64,000 bases of DNA from Lasiosphaeris hirsuta (taxonomy: Eukaryota; Ascomycota; Sordariomycetes; Sordariales; Lasiosphaeriaceae): assembly GCA_030549175.1 (NCBI GenBank), contig JAUKUA010000001.1, positions 8,370,001 through 8,434,000 of the forward strand, given 5' to 3'. This document shows positions 10,121 through 21,379 of this stretch, piece by piece. The position numbers were made by a program, and so were the translations under genes. Below the pieces are notes generated by a model. That model saw only the letters and a list, made by a program, of their open reading frames with translations, did not search any database and was not told the DNA's origin. Numbering within the stretch: the first letter of the stretch is position 1; every line of letters begins with the position of its first letter.

Positions 10121-12072
10121 ATGGCCACTCCGAGTTTCTCATTCGCATCATCGTGCTCCGGAACGGAGAGCTTTGCAAAGTTTGATTCCGCCCCAATTCC
10201 TGAATTCGAGGGACAACCATACTTTCAGTATTACCGGAAGCGCGACCATGAGTGGCCAGCATTGAAAGCATTCCTGGCAAAGATCAATAATGCCGACTTT
10301 GGACGCCACCTTGTCGAGCAATACTTCCGAGATCAGTACGATAGAGTTCCTGGCCGATGTTACGGCTTGCAATTTGGAGGCGACAATGTATCCTTCATTG
10401 ACGGATACCCCGATGGCTTTGGGAGCCCACAAGCTCTTGACGAGTATCTCAAGGACCACCCGCCCAGTACGAGTCGCAAAAGCAACCAACGGCGATTATT
10501 CATACTCGAAGACATGGATCCGAGTTGGGTTCACATCCTTGGCGAGCAGCTGGGTGTAGACCCGTTGGTTTTTGGCGAACAAATGAATACTTGGAACTTT
10601 ACAGACTCGAGGTCAATACCTCACCGACAGCTACCATCACTCACGTTACCAGAGAAATCCTTTACTCTGCGGTACTACGAGACTCGAGCTTTGGAGGATG
10701 ACTCTTCGGTTGACGGGCTTACCTTCCAAATGACCTTTGCCGTCAACCGTCGTAGATATGAGAGATGGAGAGACATTGATGTGCCAACCTTTACCGGTTG
10801 GGCGGACAATAGGCATGCCTCGGTTAGGAGATGTGCCTCTTTTTGGACATCACAAGAACAGGGTCTTGGGTCCGAAAGCTCAGGCTGGGATGGTATGTAT
10901 TTTACTTGCTCCAAAAGTTAAAACTCAAGGCTTACAATTCTTGGATCATAGCTGTCATCTTGGTAGATCCGGGGATGTCTTATGCCAGTAGCTCAGAAGG
11001 TGGAAGTCTGGTCCTGAAGGATCCAAATGTATACGAGGATAGAGCTTCCCTCTGGAATGCACATACCTGGGAGAGGCCAGAAGACGTCGAGGCTGTCCTA
11101 CACAAGAGCCGGGCCTACCACTACGGCTGTCACACGTTGGCACCGCTGTCATATCCTCAAGTTAGTAGTCGGGGCGCCCAAGATCAGACCAAGACCGAGT
11201 CGTGCCAAGAACGAAATCTCGTGAGCCCCCTGGATGAGTTGGTATATCACTGGACCAGACTCGCTCCCAAGGATCTCATTGCCGAGACGAACAAGAAATC
11301 GTCGAACGCGGCCTACTATCTTGTCAAACACGTCGCTCAGCACTGGGTGAACCTGCTCGAGCTCATCAACTGCACTGTCGCCAAGGGCGAGTACTTTTCC
11401 GACGACTACCAAGCCAAGATCGACGACACGCTCAGCGGCCAGGAGTGGAAGGCCGAGTTGATCAGAATCAACCAGATCACCAATGACATTAACTACATGC
11501 GCCGCCAAATGAACCATTTCTGGCGAGCCATGATGCTGAATCTAGAGCGCCTCGGGGTTCAGCTCGGCTGCGAGCAGGTCGACAAGAATGTTTCTCTGGC
11601 GCTGCGAGGAGCACAGATGGATTTCCTCACCATCCACACTCGGATGCAGCCCCTCCGGCAGCGGGTCGAGCACATGACGGCCATTGCGAATGACCTGGCG
11701 AATTTGAGGGCGTCCTTCAAGGGGATTTATGACGGCGAGTTCAGCCTACGGCTTGCCATCTTTGCGTCGATTGTTTTCCCGCTCATCTTGGTCGCCAGCA
11801 TCCTCAGCATGGGTGAAGACTTCTTGCCGGGGAAGAGCAAGTTCTGGATCTTTTGGGTGAGTAGTGTCCCATTCGTTGTAGCTTTTGCGGTCGGGCTGGT
11901 ATACGGAGGGAGGCTGGATCGGGGAGTTGTGCGGGATGTGAAGAGTGTGATGCAGAATGGTAACAAAAGGAAGACGGGGGAACAATGTAAACAGGAGGGT
12001 GCCAAGACTCGGAAGAATTGGAAGCAGCTGCTGAGGAGACGGCGGCCTCTTGGACGCCCTTCTCCTTGCTAA
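10121..12072 (+). CDS. CorA-like fungal membrane protein (Mg2+ transporter superfamily fold)
   Basis: Exons 10121-10892 and 10952-12072. The intron is 59 nt (GTATGT...ATAG, branch-like CTTAC), and splicing gives 630 residues. The N-terminal half is a large soluble alpha/beta domain. The C-terminal half has long helices (residues about 400-540) and two closely spaced membrane helices (about 555-575, FASIVFPLILVASILSM, and 587-607), separated by a short acidic loop. This is the CorA layout. The usual GMN motif after the first helix is not present; the sequence there is SMGEDF, as in many fungal CorA-like proteins whose transport activity is unproven. The tail is very basic. The stop codon lies inside the first unit of a 23-bp tandem repeat. 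Confidence 0.8.
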
Positions 12073-12178
12073 GGATAGAGGAGTTGCCTTGCTAAGGATA
12101 GAGGAGTTGCCTTGCTAAGGATAGAGGAGTTGCCTTGCTAAGGATAGAGGAGTTGCCTTGCTAAGGATAGAGAAGTTG
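12064..12178 (+). repeat. 23-bp minisatellite, five copies, overlapping a stop codon
   Basis: The unit CCTTGCTAAGGATAGAGGAG plus TTG starts at 12064, 12087, 12110, 12133 and 12156. The last copy has one change (AGAAG for AGGAG). The TAA at 12070-12072 in the first unit ends the CorA-like gene. An isolated partial copy (CCTTGCTAAG) recurs near 12633. Confidence 0.95.
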
Positions 12179-13055
12179 TGGTAGGTCCAAAGCGGTAGCC
12201 ATCGTCTCCCTTCATCCGCGACTCGGACATCTCGCTTCGTCGTCGCTTGCTGCGTGTCCTTTTGTCGTATCCGGGGCAGCCAACCAACACCCTTGGTCTG
12301 GCATTTTCGACATGCGGGCCGGACGAGGTCGCACACAAGTCGGCGTTTGTGGCACTCTCAGCAGCTCTGCGATCTTGGGGTTTTCATTTTTTGCCCGATG
12401 CTGACTCGGGACCTGGCGGGAGTGGGTGGGAACAAGTCGGTCAAAATAAGCACCAGTGCAGACTTCAATTGGGCACACCCCAGCCCCCCCCCCCCCCCCC
12501 CCGCCCCCTAACCCCTATCCCACCACCTACTGCGCACTTACTAGTTTATCATTGTTCAATCATGACGCAAACTGAGCTACGACTATCTCACAATTTTTAA
12601 TCTGGTCTTTGGCTACTAGAGACTCAGAGGTGCCTTGCTAAGAATGACATCAGGCTTGATACCTGGAGTGTAAATTCGCTGCATGGGAGGCCTAGCTGCC
12701 CAAAAACGTTGACATGGTCAACAGGCAGAGGATGCCAGGAAGTTTTGCTTGCCAAAAACGACAACACGTTTCATAGGCGGGAGTTGCTCCGTTGGGTAGG
12801 AAGTGCAACCACTTGGGTTGGTGTGTTCGAGACCGGGCTTGCGTTGTCTCGGTATCTGCGGTCCAATCCCTCGAACGAGGCCCGATGGGCACGCAAACCC
12901 GCTGATTCGTACATGTTGGCAGTGCAGTACGACGCATTCGTGTCCAGACCCTTTGCCCCAACTCGACTCCGGTTTCCAACCTTTGTCAACCCCAACCGTG
13001 CTCGCGGCACATCTCCTCGTTCGGCAACTTCTAGGCGGACTCCTTCCCACCCAAA
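12179..13055. other. Intergenic with a 19-nt C run
   Basis: Holds a poly-C tract at 12484-12502 and the partial minisatellite copy near 12633. Otherwise no coding or RNA signal. Confidence 0.55.
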
Positions 13056-14460
13056 ATGGCAGGCGGAAATAGAGCCCAGGACGTCTACATCGCCGTCATG
13101 GGCGTCACGGGTGCGGGGAAAAGTTCCTTCATCGCGACCTGCAGCGGGAAGGAAGTCAAGATTGGGCACGATCTACAGTCCTGCAAGTCAATCTCCATGA
13201 CCCTCGTCATTTGCTTCATCATGTCGGGTCTAACAGCAGACTGAACACACAGGCACCGCCGACGTGGAAGAAATCTCCTTCATGTACAACCGCAACGTCC
13301 GGGTGCATTTGGTCGACACCCCCGGCTTCGACGACACGAACCGATCCGACGTACAGGTGCTGCAAGACGTGGCGCACTGGCTGAGCGCGTCGTTCCAGGA
13401 GGGCATCAGGCTCAGCGGCATCATCTACATGCACCGCATCTCGGACCAGCGCATGGCGGGCTCGGCGCTGCGCAACCTGGGCATGTTCAAGAAGCTGTGC
13501 GGCGAGAAGGCATACCAGTCGGTCGTGCTGACCACGTCCATGTGGTCCAAGGTGACGGCCGAGGAAGGCACCAGACGAGAGCGCGAGCTCGTCGAGACCA
13601 ACGGCTTCTGGGGCCTCATGTGTCAGCGCGGCAGCCGCGCGTTCCGGTATCTCGACACGCAGGAGTCGGCGCGGGAGCTGGTGGGATACATCCTGTCGTT
13701 GCACATGCAGGCGACGCTGGCGATCCAGGACGAGATCGTCAACCAGGGCCACGAGATCGACGAGACGGCGGCGGCGCACGAGCTCAACGCCGAGATCATC
13801 CGCGAGCGCACGCGGCATATGGCCGAGCTCGTCGCCGTGCGCGAGGACATGCAGCAGGCCATGCTAGAGCACGACGAGGAGCTGCAGCGCCACTACAAGA
13901 GCGAGATGGACGACCTGCAGAACAAGATCGACAAGACCGAGGCGGAGCAGAAGAAATTGACCGAGACCATCGCCGAGGTGGACAAGCGCAAGGAGGAAGA
14001 GTTCCGCGTGTTCAAGGAGCAGCTGGAGCGCGAGCGCGAGGAAGAACGGAGGGCCTACGAGCGGCAGCGCCAAGACCTGGAGGAGAATCTTGCAAGGCAG
14101 CAGGAGACCCTCCGCCGGCAGCAGGAGGCCGAAGCCCAGCGCATGCGCGAGCAGCAGGCATCGCGCGAGGAGGCCGAGCGGCGGCAAGAAGAGCTTCGGC
14201 GCGCCATGGATGAGCAGCAGCGTCAGCACGAGGTAAGAGTGCGTCTCATGGAAGAGTCGCACCGCAAGGCCATGGCCGATTTCGCCGAACGCCAGACACG
14301 AAAGCGAAGGAGTAAGTCACCCAACACCAATGTGCCTTGCCCCGGGTACCCGGGGAGAAGAAGAAGATACTGACGCTGAAGTGTAGGAGGCTTCTTCGGA
14401 AAGGTTTTCGGGGCTGTTGCAGATATCGCGGGCGCCATTGCAAGTATTTTGCCGTTTTGA
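13056..14460 (+). CDS. AIG1-like P-loop GTPase with long coiled coil and hydrophobic C-terminal tail
   Basis: Exons 13056-13182, 13253-14311 and 14387-14460, 419 residues. The first intron is GC-AG (GCAAGT...CACAG, branch CTAAC); splicing restores LQSCTADVEE, the expected switch-I region. The second is GTAAGT...GTAG with CTGAC. G1 is GVTGAGKSSF (16-25), a conserved Thr follows at 44, and G3 is DTPGF (64-68). Residues about 225-395 form a very charged Glu/Arg/Gln coiled coil. The last 24 residues, from RGFFGKVFGAV to SILPF, are Gly/Ala-rich and hydrophobic, and could insert in or lie on a membrane. Fungal proteins of this kind are common but uncharacterised; a membrane-remodelling or nonself-response role is inference. 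The start context is CCAAAATGGC. Confidence 0.85.
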
Positions 14461-15500
14461 ATCTTGGCTGATTGTCCGTGTGTGCCGCAGCAAACGTTAC
14501 GGGACCAGGAAGCCGCCCGAATGAGAGAGATTGCTGAGGCGATTGCGCGTGTGCCGTCGCCAGATGATGAATGTGTGATTTTGTAGGGATATATTCAAAG
14601 TTCTTCTCAGTTGAAGTTGCCAATAGAGACAAAGGGGGGAGGGCTTATGAAATGCCGTAATTATATGCCATCAGAATGTTAGAAAGGCCTTTTGGTGAAT
14701 GGCACGGGATGAGACTGATGGCTAGTCCGCTAAATAATGTCGAGGGCTTGGAACATATACTTGGTTCGGGAGTCTCTCTTGCACGCCGTGTCAATCTTGA
14801 CATCCCCATCGAGTCCCTCGTGGTAGGCGACGTCTGTTGGAGAGCGGCGGAATTCATAAATGTCCTTGTGCTATTGGGGTAGATTGCAAAATCATAGGAT
14901 CTATTTCATATCTTGAATCATATTTGATCGTGTTTTCGGAGGTAGGATGTAAGACATGCAAGGAAGTTTATCATATTTCGCAAAGCCTTCCCGGGATGGG
15001 GGAAGACCTACTGAAATACTAAATATGCCTTTGAAATGCTCGATGGCGCCTTATAAGGGACCAAACATGCCGGCTTTGATGCTGCGAAGGCCTTGTGGGT
15101 TGAGTATATGGGGGGCGTAGTGGAAAGTGAAGATGAACCTAATAGATGGCTACGGGCTTCTTCTGATATGGCGAATAAAGTTGTTGGCTGGCGCTGGCGA
15201 TGGGCAAGTCTTCGGGTTTTGCAGATGGCGCTTGGAAATAAGACTGCTCGCGGCATGGGCATTGGGAAGGCACCGCATACATTGTAGCAGCGCATCGACA
15301 GGATCACAATGGCGAGTCAGCTGTCGGGATCATCGTAAAGTTCGTGACGCAGTTGGACGTGGCGGGGCGCATTGTCATGGTCTATCACCAGTTAGAGGTG
15401 CAGCCTGAGCTTTTACACGCCTAAACAGCGCCCGAACCATGACGCTGCACCGGTGACGCGTCTTGGGTCTATGACCAACCCTTGGCAAATCCCTCGCTCC
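14461..15500. other. Intergenic between GTPase and MFS genes
   Basis: About 1 kb without coding signal; the two genes converge on it. Confidence 0.5.
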
Positions 15501-17188
15501 TCATACGCGTTCATCACCCTCCTTGGGCGACTCGACCACTTCCCTCGACGACCCAGACCCATCCCGCCCCGGGGCCTCGGCCCTCTTCTCGTTTGTCTCG
15601 GCCACATAAGTCAACCCGGCGGTCCAAACCACCAGCGCAACCGACGTCGAAATCATGGCATACATGCCCCTCTCAAACCACGGCGCCATGCTCGCCCCGT
15701 AGAACAGAATACTCCACCAGGCATTGACCGCGTTGCTTCCGAGATTCATGCCGGCCAGCACCACGCCGCGGAAGACGGGCTCCCTCGCCCGCATGGCGTC
15801 ATTGGCCCACGCGAAGAACACGGCCTGGCACGCGTACACGGCGCCGGCCCAGTAGTACGCGGCGAAGACGACCGCCTCCCGCCCCCCGCCCCGGGCCGCC
15901 AGGATCATGGCGCTCGTCGCGATCCCGGTGACCCCGATGAAGTACCCGACGAGGTCGCGGCGGCCGCCTAGGAAGTCGGTCAAGGTGGCCCAGAACAGGG
16001 TGGAGACGATACCGACGGCGGGGACGCCGGTCGGGTAGTTGTTCAGCTGCGCAACCGAGTACTTGCGGGTGGGGGAGGATTTGAGGTAGAGCGAGAGCAG
16101 GGTGTTGGAGGAGAAGGACTCGGTCTGGGCGGCGATGATCCAGAGCGTCACGAAGCCCCACCAATCCCACGAGGCGAGGACGGTCCGGGCGAAGGACCAG
16201 GAGAAGACCTTGGGCTTGGGGTGCGGGGTGGAGGTCATCGGCATGCGGGCGACGGCGAGGGCGCGCTCGGGGGCCGTGAGATAGAAGGCCGTGGTGGTGG
16301 AGGGGGTGTCGGGGAAGAGGAGGAAGCCGTAGAGGGCGATGGGCAGGGTGATGAGCCCGTCGATGATGAACAGCCAGCGCCACCCTGACAGGCCACCGCG
16401 GCCGTCGAGGGCCGAGTGGATGCCCGTCTGCATGAAGCCGCCGATCATGGTGCCGGCGAGGCCCGAAGCCGTGAAGATGCCACTGCGCTTCCCTAGCTCT
16501 CGAGGTGTATACCAAGAGCCGAGGATGTAATGGGTGCCGACAAACGTGGTAGCCTCGGCGATGCCCTGGAAGAAGCGGATGGCCATGATGGACCGCGGGG
16601 AATGTGTCGCGGCGGTGATCATGGTCAGGGAGGCCCAGATGGCCATCATGGCCGGGAGGAAGTAGCGGGGCCGGATGTAGTGGAGGCTCAGGTTGGATGG
16701 AATTTGACCAATAATGTAGCTAATGCCTTGTCAATCCCGATTCTGGTTGGGTACGGTGGTAAAAGGGGTCGCTTGCCCGACAGTGAAGACGGTGTTGATC
16801 TGGTTCAGTTGGTTCCCTTTGAAGCCCAGCTCCTCCTTCATGCCTGAGACATATGCATTGGCCAAGTTCATGCGATCAAGCTGCAGGCATGTCAGAAGGA
16901 TGCTGGTTGTGATGGAGGTCCTGAGCGCACATAGTTGAAGAAATAACTCAGACAACAAAAAGTCAGAATGAAAAAGTCGATTTTCCGCACAAGTCGTCGT
17001 TCTTCCGGCGACGTGTGAAGACTAAAGTATTCGCGGAATCGGGATTTGGACTCCATCCTTGCGGATGATGCTTTCTCTTCAACAAAGCTGCCAGTGTCCG
17101 TTCTTCGAGTGTGTTTTCTCGGGCCAAAATTTGACGATAATTTTTGGGATCCAAGTGGGTCCTCTTGGCCTGGGCGGGTTGCTGTCAT
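15501..17188 (-). CDS. MFS transporter of the anion:cation symporter (Dal5/allantoate permease-like) family
   Basis: Exons (transcript order) 17188-16931, 16880-16777 and 16719-15501, 526 residues. Intron 1 is GTGCGC...CAG (50 nt, CTGAC branch). Intron 2 is a GC-AG intron (GCAAGC...TTAG, 57 nt). Joining them gives [18 protein letters not shown], the family signature after helix I, and [11 protein letters not shown] in helix II. The large last exon carries ten more helices and [11 protein letters not shown]. Such symporters import allantoate, ureidosuccinate, nicotinate, vitamins and similar organic anions; the substrate here is not readable. The start is uncertain: ATG 17056 would give a 44-residue shorter N-terminus. 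Confidence 0.85.
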
Positions 17189-17642
17189 GTGTTGTCATTT
17201 TTCGGACTTTGCACTCATGATCGATACTTTGAATGAAAATTCGGATTCGACAGTTGCGACCGATTTGTTTACATTTAACCAAAAATGAGAGATGTCCTTG
17301 GGGTAGGCTCCCGTCGGCTCTGCGTTGCGGGTTCACAACCAAGAGATCGGGGCCGATGACATCATATGGCTTTCCGGCAACCGGGAAGGATCAACGAACA
17401 CGTCGATCGGCTTGCCGCTACTGCGTCGGCGCTGCACGGTCCAAACTTTTGGCAATAGCGGCGCCACTGGCAGAATTCAATGTATCCTGCAGCTGGGGAA
17501 GTCGTGGCGGGCAAAGACGCGCTTGTGCGCCGCAAACACGCTGGTTGTTATTGCTGACCCAGGCAGGAGCTAACCACCTCCCAATCGCAGGCAGTGACCA
17601 TTATTTCGTGTGAGCGGCCATTATTTTTTTTTTTTTTTTGCC
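17189..17642. other. Intergenic, ends in a 16-nt T run
   Basis: Promoter region of the MFS gene on one side. A T tract at 17624-17639 directly precedes the ATG of the decayed gene. Confidence 0.5.
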
Positions 17643-19400
17643 ATGACGTCCCCCAATATTGACCTCTTGCCGTCCGCCGAGGAATTTCGCATGTTGTATG
17701 AGGATTGCTTCAGAACCTGGGCCGCGCTGCATGTCGGCGCCGGGAAAGAACCCAGACTTCCTGCTCAGTATCTGGCCTTGAAGGATGCTTTCCGCCAGCA
17801 TGTCTTCTTCCCGACCAACTTGAAGCTCGAGCACTTCAAGAAGGAGTACGATTCGGAAACCGGTCCAGCAATTGCGAACAGTGTAAGTGCACTGGGCGAC
17901 CGCACTTGAGGGTCACTGCAGGAGAGCTGCCCTCACGGCTTCCCTCTTAGCTAGCTACACGAACCAGCAATTTTTTTGTTGCCTACAAAGATGGTATTGC
18001 GATAAAAACCGACTCGGCACCCAAGGAAGCCAACAAATACGCCCCATGGTTTTCCTGCCGCGACCAGAACTCTCCGGACCTTCTCATGCTGGCTTGGTGT
18101 TGCATTCTCTCGGCGCGCTGGGCAGAGATAATGCCCGCCAGCAGTCCCTGCTCCATCGAGCACACGAGCTGCCGAGCGGGAATGCGGGAGGACTGAAGTT
18201 CCACAACAGTAGCGTGGCGCTATCTATGTCAATCTGAGAGATGTTGGCCCGGATGAGCTCCGCTTCTGGGCCGCGATTCTGGCCCCCGGCTGGGGCTGGC
18301 AAGCAGCAATTGAGATTGATGGGGATACACTGTGGTTGCCCTGCGCTACCATATCCCAGAGCGCGCCCCGTTTTGTGCTGCTTTCCCAGCTAGATCAGTT
18401 ATCACCTGTTCGGCTGTTCCTGACCGGGCTGCATCCTTCTCGGATGCAGTCTGCTTCCTCGACGGGTTTTGTGTGCACGGCACAACCTTGCAGACCAAAG
18501 TCACGCTGTACTGTCAGCTGTACTGATCTTACCTCACCTCCGTGGTAACCATGGCAAGCTGCTGAGATTGCCAACTACGACAGACGGCCACTGGCAAGAG
18601 CTGCAGTCATCTGAGTCGACCCGGGGTAGTCATGACTGGGTGCATGAAGACAACCATCTCGACAGGCTTCTTACTATGAGCTGCAGCAAGCTACAAGGGA
18701 GACTGCTACTCGCCGGCTTCTTCAATCCAAGCTTAGAGTGCAACAACTCGACTCCTTGGATTCAGGGTGCTTTGGGGACCATTGCTACTCTTACACAAGG
18801 CCAATCACTCACACGAGCCCGCATGCTGATGGATCGCGTCCCCGAGGTGGCTTCGTTGTGGATTGGCGCTACGTCCATGGATGCGCATTATCTGCTAAAA
18901 CAGGCCCATGTCTGATGAGGGCCAGCCTTAACACTGCCGCGTGGTCAGGCACGGTGTACTCGTTCATGCAATTGCCGATGACCGCCCCTCTTTTTCGGTC
19001 AATGGCCTTGTATCGCGAGCAGATGAGTGCAAGTTGCGCGCCTTCTCAGCTCTGAATCCGAACCAGCTAGCGAACCATGTCTGGCTCGGGCCTTCCTACG
19101 TGTCCCTACAAGTCGTTCGGGGTGGCAGCGCTCGAGCAGACTGACATTGATGTTCGTGTGCATGCCAATTGCACTAGCCATAGGCATAAACACCCAGGCT
19201 TTACCTCGGCTTGCGCTGATGGGCACGAAGAATTCCAGCCCGCTGGGCTCGCGCACGTGTTCCACCACTCACCTTCAACCGAATCGCGGGTTCAACAGCT
19301 CAGCGATGACGATTCGGATGACAGTGACAGCGATTTGAGCGAGAGGGTGCCGAGTTCTCTTTCACTCACGAATACATGGTTAGATGTGCTAGAATACCAG
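17643..19400 (+). pseudogene. Decayed copy of a widespread fungal hypothetical gene
   Basis: Coding-like blocks on one strand in changing frames. 17643-17882 gives an ORF starting MTSPNIDLLPSAEEF, with a proper donor (GTAAGT). The next blocks are FVAYKDGIAIKTDSAPKEA (about 17975, ending in TGA at 18194), then YVNLRDVGPDELRFWAAILAP (from 18222, different frame), GRLLLAGFFNPSLEC to VPEVASLWIGA (about 18690-18870), LNTAAWSGTVYSFMQ, SRADECKLRAFSAL, and TDIDVRVHANC (about 19140), ending in an acidic SDDDSDDSDSD tail. The order and style match a multi-copy fungal family of unknown function. At least four frame changes and stops mean it is not expressed as one protein. The end point is approximate. 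Confidence 0.6.
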
Positions 19401-19544
19401 CTAGGGGATCCCAACCAGGTGCTGCTGCGGCTGATGACTTTGCTGATCTTTGACTCCCAAAACACTCCACCTCTTTCAAGACGCGCGCACGACAAAGGAC
19501 CCGATTTGACTCCCTGCAGTAGTCATATCTCCCCTCTCGCAGCA

Positions 19545-20762
19545 TCACTCTTCAAACCTCAAGATCGACTCGACCGTATCAACGACGCTCTTCTCCAGTC
19601 CGGTATACTCGATCCCCAACACCTCCTTGGACCTGCTGTTATCAAACGCCCAATGGTCGGCGGGAAAATCATCGTCCCCCTCGACGGGCAGCCTCCCCTC
19701 CAGCGCCGGGAAGTTGGCCCGGATGATGCCCGCCAACTTGGGATTCGAGAAGAAGCCGCCGACGACGTAGAACCGCTTGCCTCCGGCCTCGGGCACCGTC
19801 ATGGCCCGCACGTGCGCCAGCGCGACGTCGCGCACGTCGACAAAGGTGAAGACGGGCGCCGTCGGCTGGATCGCCTCGCGCATGTGGCCCTTGACCAGGT
19901 CGAAGATGCGCCGGTTGGACGTGTTGAGGTTGCTGGGGTCCGCCAGGCTGCGCGGGACCGGCCCGAACGTGTACGTGTTGTTGATGGTCGCCAGGTCGAA
20001 GTTGGGTTGGGCGGTGGCGAGGAAATCCCAGGCGGCCTTTTCGGCAAATTTCTGCAGCAGAGGTTAGGTAGGAAGATAAACTGGAAGAGAGAGCGACAAA
20101 AAAAAGAGGAAAAAAAAGAGACGGACCTTGCTCGCGCGGTAGGTGTGCTGGGGGTTCATGGCCAGGTCCCAGGTCACGTCGGACCACGAAGATTCATCGT
20201 AGACCTTGCGGTGGTTGGGCGGGCTGAGGATGGCGGCCGACGATGAGGTGATGACGACGCGCTTGACCGTCGGGGCGAAGGCCTTGATGGACTTGAGGAT
20301 GCCCGTGGTGCCCTTGATGGCGGGGTCGAGGCAGTCGGCGACGGGGTTGTCGAAGTGCAGCTGGTAGGGCGAGGCCGTGTGGATGACGAAGTCGAAGGGC
20401 GGGTCGGACTGCACCGCGTCGTCGAATGCGCCCTCCTTGGCAATGTCCGCGACGACGACATACGAGACCTTTTTTCCCACGCTCTGGTCGGCCGACTTGA
20501 CGATGCGCTGCCCCTTTTCATCGGACCTGGCTGTCACGACGACATCGAAGCTGGGCGGTAGTTAGTATTCGCTGTTCCGGTGATTTGGTTGCGAGCATAC
20601 CCATGGTCGAGAAGGTAGTCGAGGACATGCGAAGCAATGAAGCCCGTCCCGCCTGATAGGGGTCAGCTCAACTTGCGGCGCCCGGAGAGCACGGAAAGGT
20701 CGCCCACCTGTCAATAGTACCTTGCCGGTAAAGGTCTTTGGAAGTTGCTCGGATGCCGCCAT
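19545..20762 (-). CDS. NAD(P)-dependent extended-SDR reductase (GRE2 / dihydroflavonol-reductase-like)
   Basis: Exons 20762-20708, 20652-20601, 20550-20127 and 20051-19545, 345 residues. All introns are GT-AG of 50-75 nt with CTGAC or CTAAC branch sites in the first two. Splicing joins KVLLTGG to TGFIASHVLDYLLDHG, giving the Rossmann motif TGGTGFIA at about residues 18-25. The catalytic YxxxK is YRASK; Ser comes from the VVITSSSAAI strand. The family reduces aldehydes and ketones (methylglyoxal, isovaleraldehyde, dihydroflavonols) in the cytosol. It is transcribed divergently from the FAD monooxygenase 617 bp away, so a shared promoter and pathway are possible but unproven. Confidence 0.93.
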
Positions 20763-21379
20763 TCCCAGTGCCGAGAGAGATTCCTGCCAGCGGCAGTGTT
20801 GGACAGGCGAGGTCGAGAGTCGAGAATAACCTCGCAAATTGCAGTATCAATCGTGCAGCACTTGTTGGCTAATTCGCACCGAAGTCGAGTCAAGCACGCA
20901 GCACGGACGGGAGCGGTGCTTACCTTGGACCAGCCGCTGACGGAATTACGAGGAGGTTCTGCGACGATCCATGACATGCGGGCGGTACGACGTCCGGTAG
21001 CGCCGCGCCGCCGGGGGTCCGGTGGGCAGTGGTATCATCCCCACTCGAGCACCCGGCAGCGCCTGGCACGGGTTGGGCCCCAACGCGGGGAACTTGGATT
21101 ACCATGGTAGAAACTGGAAACGAGCATCGGGACGCGACATAACCGCGAGGCCCCTTTTCCGTCTCTGCCAAGCTGCGATTTCCCCGACGGTATCACTCGA
21201 GTGTGGGCGCGCTGTTCAGTCGGATCCGAGGCCTTCATCCGAGCGCTCCGTCAGCCGTGGACGGCCTTGTTGATAAACACCACCGCAGGCCAGGAAGAAG
21301 GCGGACTGCCTTTCCTATCATTGGAAAGTCAAGGTCTATTGATATACGGCACAGCATCAAATTTGGAGAGACGAACACA
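20763..21379. promoter_or_regulatory. Divergent intergenic region between reductase and monooxygenase
   Basis: 617 bp that must hold both promoters. I could not assign a specific factor site by eye. Confidence 0.4.

Noticed and set aside
12064..12178. CRISPR-like direct repeats
   Set aside because: Units are contiguous with no spacers, and the genome is eukaryotic; it is a minisatellite.
19077..20246. 389-codon plus-strand frame
   Set aside because: Its first part is a block of the decayed gene; the rest is antisense to the spliced reductase.
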